NCBI GenBank assembly: GCA_041662765.1
Contig: JBAZRT010000044.1
Coordinates: 1-5,373 of the forward strand
Length of the DNA stretch: 5,373 nt
Source: JAPLXD01 sp041662765
Lineage (GTDB): Bacteria > Patescibacteriota > Minisyncoccia > Moranbacterales > UBA11712
Direction: 5' to 3'
Positions within the stretch are counted from its first letter, which is position 1. The number at the start of each line of letters is the position of its first letter. Below, one piece after another: positions 1 through 5,373 of this stretch. The notes beneath the pieces were generated by a model, which was not told the DNA's origin, did no database searches, and saw only the letters and a program-made list of their open reading frames with translations. Both the position numbers and the translations under genes were made by a program.

Positions 1-1
1 C

Positions 2-1069
2 ACGAAAAGCGATAACGTGACGGCCTTTTTTATTGTAGCCTATGCGATCACACTCGCGCTGATCTTCAATTGGCACCGCTTGGTGAGAAGATTTGGGAAA
101 AAGAATGTTTTTCTGGCTGATTTCCTAGTGAAAGCAATTTTTCTTTTGATACTAGCTAATTTGCCTGTAGGCAAAATCGGTATATGCTTTTTGATAGGCT
201 ACATGATACTCACCGTTCTCTCCTGGATTGATATCGATATTCTTTTGGAGACCTGTTCACGAGATCACAAGACGGGACGTATCCGGGGCACATATCTCAC
301 TATTATGAATGCGGGCTATCTTGTCGCCCCGTTCTTTGCCGGTATAGTTCTCAACAAATACGGATTTCAACCCGTATTTCTCGCCGCCGCGCTGCTCATC
401 TTGGCCGTTTGGCTGATTTGTTTTTTCAAACTTCGAAATATCGACGGAAGCCAAATTGAAAGAGTGAATTTCGTCGAACTTTTGCGAAAGCTTTCCAAGC
501 GAAAAAATGTTCTGCGGATATACTATGTTTCTTTCATCCTGGAGCTTTTCTATGCCTTGATGATCATTTATACGCCTCTGTATCTTCTTGAACTGGGATT
601 TTCCTGGGTGGATATTGGAAAAATGTTCACAGTGATGCTTTTGCCTTTCGTCCTTTTTCAATATCCGGCCGGATATCTCGCCGACAAAAAATTCGAGGAG
701 CGAAATATGATCATTTTCTCCCTTGTCATAATGGCCGTTTCAACGGCGGTTATTTTCTTTATTTCGTCAAAAAGCGTTCTTTTGTGGGCGCTTCTTCTCT
801 TTTGCACCCGCATCGGAGCAAGCCTCATTGAAATTTTGCGCGATTCATATTTTTACAAGCGCATCGATTGCCGGGATGTGGATATCATCAATTTTTTTCG
901 CAGTGTCCGGCCTATGGCCTATATCATCGGCCTTTTGATCGCGACTCCAATTGTATATTTTTTGCATATTCGCTTTGTTTTTCCCCTGATCTCCATCGGC
1001 GTTCTTACGGGTATTTTGGCCGCCAAAAATATGGCCTCAAGCCGGATTCCGCCGCAAACAAAACGTTGA
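2..1069 (+). CDS. MFS transporter, 5' end outside the window
   Basis: Integral membrane protein of the major facilitator superfamily, probably a secondary transporter; the substrate cannot be told from sequence. The frame is open to the left edge (codons for T-K-S-D-N precede a GTG at 17), so 17 is unlikely to be the true start. Counting from that GTG as residue 1, I see about 11 hydrophobic helices (roughly 2-18, 34-50, 54-75, 95-113, 118-138, 168-191, 202-222, 231-250, 254-273, 299-317, 320-337). That is five before the central loop (139-165) and six after it, so helix 1 of a 12-helix MFS protein is missing at the left edge. The loop after the first visible helix (HRLVRRFGKKN, 20-30) is a degenerate MFS motif A; its counterpart in the second half is GYLADKKFEERN (219-230). 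The protein ends in a short basic tail and a TGA stop. It is probably transcribed separately from scpA, which has its own promoter. MFS membership is fairly sure; function is unknown. Confidence 0.85.
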   Translation, partial: TKSDNVTAFFIVAYAITLALIFNWHRLVRRFGKKNVFLADFLVKAIFLLILANLPVGKIGICFLIGYMILTVLSWIDIDILLETCSRDHKTGRIRGTYLTIMNAGYLVAPFFAGIVLNKYGFQPVFLAAALLILAVWLICFFKLRNIDGSQIERVNFVELLRKLSKRKNVLRIYYVSFILELFYALMIIYTPLYLLELGFSWVDIGKMFTVMLLPFVLFQYPAGYLADKKFEERNMIIFSLVIMAVSTAVIFFISSKSVLLWALLLFCTRIGASLIEILRDSYFYKRIDCRDVDIINFFRSVRPMAYIIGLLIATPIVYFLHIRFVFPLISIGVLTGILAAKNMASSRIPPQTKR

Positions 1070-1100
1070 AATAACCCCTTTTCAAAAGAAATATTTCAAG

Positions 1101-1129
1101 TTGATTTTTCGTGCTATTCGTGGTACGAT
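1101..1129 (+). promoter_or_regulatory. Predicted sigma-70-type promoter for the scpA operon
   Basis: TTGATT at 1101-1106 (4 of 6 matches to TTGACA) and TACGAT at 1124-1129 (4 of 6 to TATAAT) are separated by exactly 17 bases. A TG at 1121-1122 gives an extended -10 element. The predicted transcription start is near 1136, giving a leader of about 78 bases before the scpA start. This is the only intergenic space in the window large enough for a promoter, and it lies ahead of five tightly packed genes, so it probably drives the whole cluster. It is predicted from motif and spacing only. Confidence 0.6.
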
Positions 1130-1137
1130 TTTTGTAT

Positions 1138-1206
1138 CCCCACACCAATTCTTATTAAAAATATCTTTAGTTTTTACAAGTTTCTCTTATGGAATTGGTG
1201 AAGGGG
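1138..1206 (+). promoter_or_regulatory. Leader inverted repeat masking the scpA ribosome binding site
   Basis: CACCAATTC at 1143-1151 is perfectly complementary to GAATTGGTG at 1192-1200. After a small A/AA internal loop the pairing continues with CCCC (1138-1141) against GGGG (1203-1206), for 13 pairs in all. The GGGG is the core of the scpA Shine-Dalgarno sequence (GAAGGGG, spaced 7 bases from the ATG at 1214), so the fold would hide it. The left arm begins within a few bases of the predicted transcript start. The 40-base loop (1152-1191) contains a second, A/T-only inverted repeat, TAAAAA (1156-1161) with TTTTTA (1171-1176). No T-run follows the right arm, so it is not an intrinsic terminator. 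A role in translational control is inferred; no known riboswitch or protein-binding leader is recognised. Confidence 0.45.
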
Positions 1207-1213
1207 TAAAAAA

Positions 1214-1927
1214 ATGTTCAATGTTCAACTCGAAAAATTCGAAGGTCCTCTTGACTTGCTTCTCAAGCTGATTGAGGAGCAAAAGCTTGATATCACGCGG
1301 CTCAACATTGCGAAAGTTGCCGATGACTATCTTGAACATATCCGCGGAAATGAGAGTATTGATCTCGAAAATCTTGCGGAATTTGTTAGCATCGCCTCGA
1401 GGATCATCCTCATCAAGTCCCAAAGCATTCTTCCGACGATCGAGATAACGCCTGATGAAGAAAAAGAAATTGTCGATCTCGAAGAACGGCTCAAGGAATA
1501 TCGGCTTTTCCGGACGGCATCGGAAAAAATCGGGGAAATGCAAAAGAAAAAGAGATTTTTGTTTTCGCGGGATTATCTTCTGGGAATTTCATCCGTTTTT
1601 TCTCCGCCCAAAAATATAAACATCTTTGATCTCAAAAAAGCGTTTTCAGCGGTTGTCTCCGGGATCATTCTTCCGGAAAAATTGCCCGAAGAGTCGGTGC
1701 AAAGGATAATCACGCTTGAGGAGAAAATTGAAGAATTGAAAGATTCTCTGCAAAAAAGAGTCGAAACCAGCTTTCGCGAACTTAGCGGTTCCTCGAAGGA
1801 CAAGGTCGAAGTGATCGTTGCTTTTCTCGCCATGCTTGAAATGGTAAAACAGCGAATAATCGAAGTTGAACAAACTGATATTTTTGAAGACATCAGAATA
1901 GCAAAAATAAATGCCTACTCCAAATAA
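1214..1927 (+). CDS. scpA: Segregation and condensation protein A (kleisin)
   Basis: ScpA is the kleisin subunit that bridges the two heads of the SMC dimer and, with ScpB, forms the bacterial condensin that compacts and separates chromosomes. The 237 residues match the usual family length (about 230-270). The N-terminal signature is clear: FEGPLDLLLKLIEEQKLDI at 9-27, followed by the conserved helix AEFVSIASRIILIKSQSILP at 55-74, which binds the SMC neck. The middle (80-190) is charged and helical, as expected for the ScpB-binding stretch. The C-terminal winged helix that binds the SMC head spans about 198-231 (from VEVIVAFLAMLEM). The ATG at 1214 is supported by the family N-terminus (MFNVQLEKFEGPLDLLL) and by GAAGGGG 7 bases upstream, the best ribosome binding site in the window. 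It is the first gene of the apparent operon and its 3' end overlaps scpB by 17 bases. Confidence 0.96.
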   Translation: MFNVQLEKFEGPLDLLLKLIEEQKLDITRLNIAKVADDYLEHIRGNESIDLENLAEFVSIASRIILIKSQSILPTIEITPDEEKEIVDLEERLKEYRLFRTASEKIGEMQKKKRFLFSRDYLLGISSVFSPPKNINIFDLKKAFSAVVSGIILPEKLPEESVQRIITLEEKIEELKDSLQKRVETSFRELSGSSKDKVEVIVAFLAMLEMVKQRIIEVEQTDIFEDIRIAKINAYSK

Positions 1928-2474
1928 ATTGAAATCAGTTCTTGAAAGCCTGCTTTTTGTCTCCGGAGAGCCGTTGAAGCTTGCAAAAATAGCCAAAATT
2001 TGCAATGTCTCAAAAAACGAAGTGATCGCCGGAGTTGACGACCTCAATCAGGATTATCAAAAAGAAGAAAGGGGATTTGCGATCATACGGAAAGATGACT
2101 CGGTCCAGCTCGCGACAAATCCGGAAAATTCGCAGACTGTCAGCCAATTGGTAAGCGGTGAGCTGGGATCCGAGCTCTCAAGGTCGGCGCTCGAAGTACT
2201 TTCCATTGTTGCCTATCGCGGACCGATAACGAGAATGCAAGTTGAAATCATCAGGGGAGTGAATTGCAGTTATGTTCTCAGAACTTTGCTCATCAAGGGA
2301 CTCATTGAGCGCAAGGAAACTGTTGACATTCGAGGATTTTTGTATGAAATTTCATTTGATTTTTTGAAAAGCATTGGAATAACAGGCGTGAAAGAACTTC
2401 CGGACTGGGAGGAGCTGTCAAAAAACGAAAAGGTGGAGGAGCTATTAAGCGACAGCGAACAAGAAACAGTATAA
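1911..2474 (+). CDS. scpB: Segregation and condensation protein B
   Basis: ScpB forms a dimer that binds the central part of ScpA and regulates the SMC-ScpAB condensin in the cytoplasm. The protein has 187 residues, within the family range. The first winged-helix domain begins at about residue 7 (LKSVLESLLFVSGEPL, typical of ScpB N-termini) and runs to about 75. The second spans about 88-160 and contains the strongest family signature, ALEVLSIVAYRGPITRMQ (93-110), followed by VEIIRGVN and then VLRTLL. FLYEISFDFLKSIGI (143-157) is the usual closing segment, followed by ELP and an acidic tail. The ATG at 1911 lies inside the end of scpA, with a 17-base overlap and no Shine-Dalgarno sequence nearby. 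This suggests translation coupled to scpA, which fits subunits needed in fixed ratio. A TTG at 1929 (codon 7) would also keep the domain but is less likely. Confidence 0.95.
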   Translation: MPTPNKLKSVLESLLFVSGEPLKLAKIAKICNVSKNEVIAGVDDLNQDYQKEERGFAIIRKDDSVQLATNPENSQTVSQLVSGELGSELSRSALEVLSIVAYRGPITRMQVEIIRGVNCSYVLRTLLIKGLIERKETVDIRGFLYEISFDFLKSIGITGVKELPDWEELSKNEKVEELLSDSEQETV

Positions 2475-2478
2475 CATT

Positions 2479-3501
2479 ATGACAGCCTTATCGAGCCTAT
2501 TGATCATACTTTTTCTCCCCGCCCAGCTTTATTTTGCCGGTGTTTTTTTGAAACCGCAAAGCCAGCCAGTCGCAACAGCGGAAAAAGTGGAAGGCGCTTC
2601 GGATATCAAGGATGAAAACAGCAACGAGTCGTTCAAAGACGCGATTGTCGACCAAACAAAGAACGAGACTGCTCTCGGTGAATCGGGATTCATCCCCCAG
2701 AGAAAAAAGGAGTATACTGAAACCACGGTTCTGGCTGGATCATCCGTCGTCATTGATGTTGATTCGGGCACGATCCTTCACTATGACAAGGGACGCTCTC
2801 AAGTGCCGATCGCCTCGCTCACCAAAATAATGACTGCCGTTTTGGTAATGGAGAACGTGCAAGACCTCAATGACACTGTGACAATAGACAGCGAAGCGCT
2901 TTCCGCTGATGGAACAAAAGTTGGCTGTCCCACAAGCGTTCTTTGCGACACTGAAAGGCTCCACGACGGGGAGCAAATAACCGTAAAGGATCTTTTGTCG
3001 GCCATGCTCATTGATAGCGCCAATGACGCTGCCATCGCTCTTGGAAAGCACGTGGCGGGATCCCAAGTCGCATTTGGCGAAATGATGAACGAGAAAGCCG
3101 ATGAATTGGATCTTGGGGATTCTCATTTTTGCAATCCATCCGGACTTGACGCTCCCGGATGTTATTCATCGGCGTACGATTTGGCCCGCATTGCCGCGTA
3201 TTCGATGAAATATGACACAATCTGGAAAATCATGCGGACCCAGGAAACCAGCGTGAGATCCTGTGACGGAAAATACGAGCATCTTCTCAAAAACACGGAT
3301 GTGCTGCTCGGACAAATCCCGAATTGCCTCGGAGGAAAAACCGGCTTCACATACAACGCCGGAAAATCGCTTATGCTCGCCGCTGTCGATCCCGAAACCG
3401 AAAAACACAAGGTGATCGCCGTGATCTTGAACGACAACAACCGCTGGGAAGATATGAAAAAATTGGTCGACTGGACGTTTGAAAATTATGAGTGGAAATA
3501 A
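2479..3501 (+). CDS. D-alanyl-D-alanine carboxypeptidase (PBP5/DacA type, peptidase S11)
   Basis: Serine penicillin-binding protein that removes the terminal D-Ala from peptidoglycan stem peptides outside the membrane. All three active-site motifs are present: SLTK at 113-116 (nucleophile S113, base K116), SAN at 180-182 and KTG at 287-289. HFCNPSGLD at 216-224 is also typical of S11 peptidases. Residues 5-24 form a hydrophobic signal peptide or uncleaved anchor, oddly without any Lys or Arg ahead of it. A charged, probably disordered linker (about 27-83) leads to the catalytic domain. At 340 residues the protein stops just after that domain: the C-terminal beta domain and amphipathic membrane anchor of PBP5 are absent, so an N-terminal tether is likely. 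Six cysteines (150, 156, 218, 228, 262, 283) fall in three close pairs. The ATG is the only canonical start between the in-frame stop at 2446-2448 and the hydrophobic segment, and it follows the scpB stop by 4 bases. The activity is well supported; the exact dac paralogue is not. Confidence 0.93.
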   Translation: MTALSSLLIILFLPAQLYFAGVFLKPQSQPVATAEKVEGASDIKDENSNESFKDAIVDQTKNETALGESGFIPQRKKEYTETTVLAGSSVVIDVDSGTILHYDKGRSQVPIASLTKIMTAVLVMENVQDLNDTVTIDSEALSADGTKVGCPTSVLCDTERLHDGEQITVKDLLSAMLIDSANDAAIALGKHVAGSQVAFGEMMNEKADELDLGDSHFCNPSGLDAPGCYSSAYDLARIAAYSMKYDTIWKIMRTQETSVRSCDGKYEHLLKNTDVLLGQIPNCLGGKTGFTYNAGKSLMLAAVDPETEKHKVIAVILNDNNRWEDMKKLVDWTFENYEWK

Positions 3502-3505
3502 TTTT

Positions 3506-4594
3506 ATGCAATTTGCCGACATTACAACTATTCCCGCCGCGATGGCAGCTCTCAAGATCTGGATAATCGGGACAGCAGCTTTTATTTTGGCCATGGCGTG
3601 GACACCGCTTCTTTCGAAATTTTTATACAAATACAAGATCGGAATAAAAATAAAAAGCGAATCGGTTGATGGAAAGGAAGCGCCCGTCTATCACAGCCTG
3701 CACAAAGGAAAAAGCGGCACCCCGACAATGGGCGGCGCATTGGTTTGGATCACTGTGCTCGTTCTCATGGCATTTTTTTATCTGATTCATCCGTTTTTTG
3801 AAGCAAAAATAATCACCCGTCTTGATTTTTTGAGCCGTTCGCAGACATGGCTGCCTTTTTTTGCCCTGATAACAACAGCGATCGTGGGAGCCTTTGATGA
3901 TATTTTCAGCGTGAAGGGATGGGGGTCAAACAGAGGCGGAGGAATAAGATTTTTGTATCGTTTCGGCTGGCTGCTGCTGATCGCGATAGCCGGCGCCCTT
4001 TGGTTTTATTTCAAGCTGAATCAGCATTCTGTCCATATTCCCGGATTTGGAGATATTCAAATCAATCTCTGGTATATTCCGTTTTTCATTTTTGTCGTTC
4101 TTGCTACCGCGTTTTCTTCAAATGAAACAGACGGACTGGACGGGCTCAATGGCGGAATTCTGCTCATTGCATTTGCGGTTTTTGGGGCAATCGCCTTTAC
4201 GCAAAGCAAAATAGACCTGGCCGCTTTTTGCAGCGCGATTTGCGGATCGCTTCTCGCGTTTCTCTGGTTCAATATATATCCAGCCAGATTTTTCATGGGC
4301 GATACGGGAGCCGTTTCTCTTGGCGCGACCTTGGCGGTTGTCGCCCTTATGACAAATTCCTCGCTGATTCTTCCTATTATCTGTATAATATATGTGATCG
4401 AATCTTTTTCGGTCGCGATACAGCTTTTTTCGAAAAAATTTCTTGGGCGAAAAGTTTTTCTTTCGACTCCGATCCATCATCATTTTGAAGCGCTTGGCTG
4501 GCCGGAAACAAAGATCACTATGCGCGCCTGGATTTTGACAGGCGTTGCTGCCGGAATGGGGCTTGTCATTGCAATATTGGGAATGGGAAAATAA
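3506..4594 (+). CDS. mraY: Phospho-N-acetylmuramoyl-pentapeptide-transferase
   Basis: MraY transfers phospho-MurNAc-pentapeptide from the UDP-linked precursor to undecaprenyl phosphate, making lipid I on the inner face of the membrane. The 362-residue product matches the family (about 320-370) and has multiple hydrophobic helices. Diagnostic motifs, numbered from the ATG at 3506: GTPTMGG (71-77); the Asp pair D131-D132 in AFDDIFSVK; TDGLDGL (208-214); FMGDTG with the Mg2+-binding Asp at D266; and TPIHHHFEALGWPE, with the His triplet at 324-326 that separates MraY from WecA-type relatives. Two departures from the usual sequence are E207 in NETDGLDGL (normally Leu or another hydrophobic residue) and the segment after K137, which lacks the common GLTxxQK-like stretch. 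I chose ATG 3506 because it lies 4 bases after the preceding stop (TAA-TTTT-ATG, like the scpB/dac junction) and gives a normal N-terminus. In-frame ATG 3488 and TTG 3479, both inside the preceding gene, are alternatives. Confidence 0.95.
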   Translation: MQFADITTIPAAMAALKIWIIGTAAFILAMAWTPLLSKFLYKYKIGIKIKSESVDGKEAPVYHSLHKGKSGTPTMGGALVWITVLVLMAFFYLIHPFFEAKIITRLDFLSRSQTWLPFFALITTAIVGAFDDIFSVKGWGSNRGGGIRFLYRFGWLLLIAIAGALWFYFKLNQHSVHIPGFGDIQINLWYIPFFIFVVLATAFSSNETDGLDGLNGGILLIAFAVFGAIAFTQSKIDLAAFCSAICGSLLAFLWFNIYPARFFMGDTGAVSLGATLAVVALMTNSSLILPIICIIYVIESFSVAIQLFSKKFLGRKVFLSTPIHHHFEALGWPETKITMRAWILTGVAAGMGLVIAILGMGK

Positions 4595-4615
4595 CTCGTG
4601 GATAAAAACAAAAAC

Positions 4616-5373
4616 ATGAAATACCTCAAAGACATCGATTTCAAAAACAAAAGGGTATTGCTGCGCACTGATTTCAATGTTCCTCTTGAAAACGGCCAAA
4701 TTTTGGATGATTTTCGAATTCGCGAGTCTTTGCCGACGATCGAACATATTTTGAAACAGGACAAATCAAAAATCGTGATCATTTCACATTTGGGACGGCC
4801 GGAAGGAAAACCTGACCAGCAATATTCTCTCGAACCAGTTGCAAAAAAATTGGGCAAATTGATCGGAAAAGAAATAATTTTCATAAAAGATATATTGAGC
4901 AAAGAAGGAGATGAGGCAGCTCAATCTCTTGAAAGCGGACAGATTGCGCTCGCTGAAAATCTGCGCTTTTATCCCGAGGAGGAATCAGGAGATGAAAAAT
5001 TCGCGATCGATCTTTGCCATCATTTCGGCGTATACGTCAATGATGCTTTCAGTGCTTCACACCGCGCCCATGCTTCGATCTCTCAAATTCCGCACTTCAA
5101 GCCTTCCTGCGCTGGGCTCTTGATGGAAAAAGAGATACAAGAACTTTCAAAAGCTTTGACGCCCTCGAAAAGGCCTTCCATCGCCATCATTGGCGGAGCA
5201 AAAATAGAAACAGAGATGCCGGTCATTGAATATATGGCGCGTACCTATGATGCAGTTCTCATCGGAGGAAGAATAGCCGTAGAAGCGCAAAATCAAAAGC
5301 TGAAATTCAGCGAAAACGTCGTTTTGCCGGAAGATTATGTGGACGGGTCGCTCGACATCGGCCTCAAAACAGC
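4616..5373 (+). CDS. pgk: Phosphoglycerate kinase, 3' end outside the window
   Basis: Cytoplasmic glycolytic enzyme that moves a phosphate between 1,3-bisphosphoglycerate and ADP. The first 252 residues are visible. The N-terminal substrate domain is intact: RTDFNVPL (17-24) with D19 and N21, R36 in DDFRIRESLPTI, SHLGRP (57-62), ENLRF with R117, and NDAFSASHRAHAS (142-154) with R150, supplying the basic 3-phosphoglycerate site. GGAK (193-196) opens the nucleotide half. From there the protein is unusual: the lysine four residues on is Glu (E200); the usual GGGM reads GGRI (217-220); only about 49 residues separate GGAK from LDIG, where typical enzymes have roughly 90; and LDIGP reads LDIGL. 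The ATG at 4616 gives the classic start MKYLKDIDFKNKRVLLRTDF. An in-frame GTG at 4598, only 3 bases after the mraY stop, would add six Lys/Asn-rich residues and cannot be excluded. No strong Shine-Dalgarno sequence precedes either start. It is probably cotranscribed with mraY. Confidence 0.92.
   Translation, partial: MKYLKDIDFKNKRVLLRTDFNVPLENGQILDDFRIRESLPTIEHILKQDKSKIVIISHLGRPEGKPDQQYSLEPVAKKLGKLIGKEIIFIKDILSKEGDEAAQSLESGQIALAENLRFYPEEESGDEKFAIDLCHHFGVYVNDAFSASHRAHASISQIPHFKPSCAGLLMEKEIQELSKALTPSKRPSIAIIGGAKIETEMPVIEYMARTYDAVLIGGRIAVEAQNQKLKFSENVVLPEDYVDGSLDIGLKT

Noticed and set aside
1070..1100. Possible terminator after the transporter (CTTTTCAAAAG and GAAATATTTC short palindromes).
   Set aside because: Stems are 4-5 weak pairs with loops too small to fold and no clean T-run directly after them.
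1067..1213. The transporter, the gap and scpA share one reading frame, interrupted only by TGA at 1067-1069 and TGA at 1199-1201, so TGA recoding would fuse the two genes.
   Set aside because: The six genes contain no other in-frame TGA, the transporter ends naturally in a basic tail, and ScpA begins with its typical N-terminus after a good SD sequence. TGA is read as stop.
2432..2441. Strong SD-like GGTGGAGGAG near the end of scpB.
   Set aside because: No ATG, GTG or TTG lies at a suitable distance and the carboxypeptidase frame has a stop at 2446-2448. It encodes the acidic tail of ScpB (KVEELL).
4384..4389. Perfect TATAAT inside mraY, a possible internal promoter for pgk.
   Set aside because: No acceptable -35 element at 16-18 bases upstream, and the site is more than 200 bases ahead of pgk within a conserved coding region.
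4425..4438. 14-base perfect palindrome TTTTTTCGAAAAAA.
   Set aside because: Lies in mraY coding for F-S-K-K; a palindrome of T and A runs is easily made by codon choice and has no matching copy or stem with a loop.
4598..4615. GTG start for pgk 3 bases after the mraY stop.
   Set aside because: Would add only six residues (M-D-K-N-K-N) ahead of the standard Pgk N-terminus; the ATG at 4616 matches the family start better. Kept as an alternative.
4118..4747. Long open frame on the minus strand (209 codons) across mraY and pgk, with similar ones elsewhere opposite the other genes.
   Set aside because: Products are Lys/Arg- or Ser-rich without recognisable domains, cross the boundary of well-supported genes on the other strand, and have no ribosome binding site. 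They are shadows of the real genes.

Overview
The window carries six protein genes, all on the + strand. The order is: a 5'-truncated major facilitator superfamily (MFS) transporter; scpA and scpB (chromosome condensation); a secreted or membrane-tethered D-alanyl-D-alanine carboxypeptidase of the PBP5 type; mraY (first membrane step of peptidoglycan synthesis); and the first two thirds of pgk (phosphoglycerate kinase), which runs off the right edge. No RNA gene, mobile element, CRISPR array or long repeat is visible.

Layout: 2-1069 is the transporter, whose first membrane helix lies outside the window. The only real gap, 1070-1213, holds a good sigma-70-type promoter (TTGATT, 17 bases, TACGAT with an extended TG). 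It also holds an inverted repeat whose left arm would lie at the 5' end of the transcript and whose right arm covers the scpA ribosome binding site. From scpA onward the genes are packed as one apparent operon: scpA/scpB overlap by 17 bases, scpB/dac and dac/mraY are each separated by 4 bases, and mraY/pgk by 3 or 21 bases depending on the pgk start. scpA has the only clear Shine-Dalgarno sequence in the cluster. The downstream genes probably rely on translational coupling or SD-independent initiation.

How the genes fit together: ScpA and ScpB are the kleisin and its winged-helix partner, which complete the SMC condensin (no smc in the window). The carboxypeptidase trims stem peptides outside the membrane, and MraY makes lipid I on its inner face. 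Pgk is a glycolytic housekeeping enzyme. The operon thus joins chromosome segregation, wall synthesis and central carbon metabolism, with mraY away from the usual mur/fts (dcw) neighbours in the visible sequence.

Organism: a bacterium with peptidoglycan and a moderately AT-rich, compact genome. No gene contains an in-frame TGA apart from the transporter's stop, so TGA is a stop codon and the Gracilibacteria/SR1 code is unlikely. The tight packing, weak SD use, divergent short Pgk and mixed gene order suggest a Candidate Phyla Radiation (Patescibacteria/Parcubacteria-like) genome. That is inference from style, not from a search. Nothing here is clearly a new system. The points most worth a second look are the scpA leader structure, the unusual Pgk C-terminal domain and the six paired cysteines in the carboxypeptidase.
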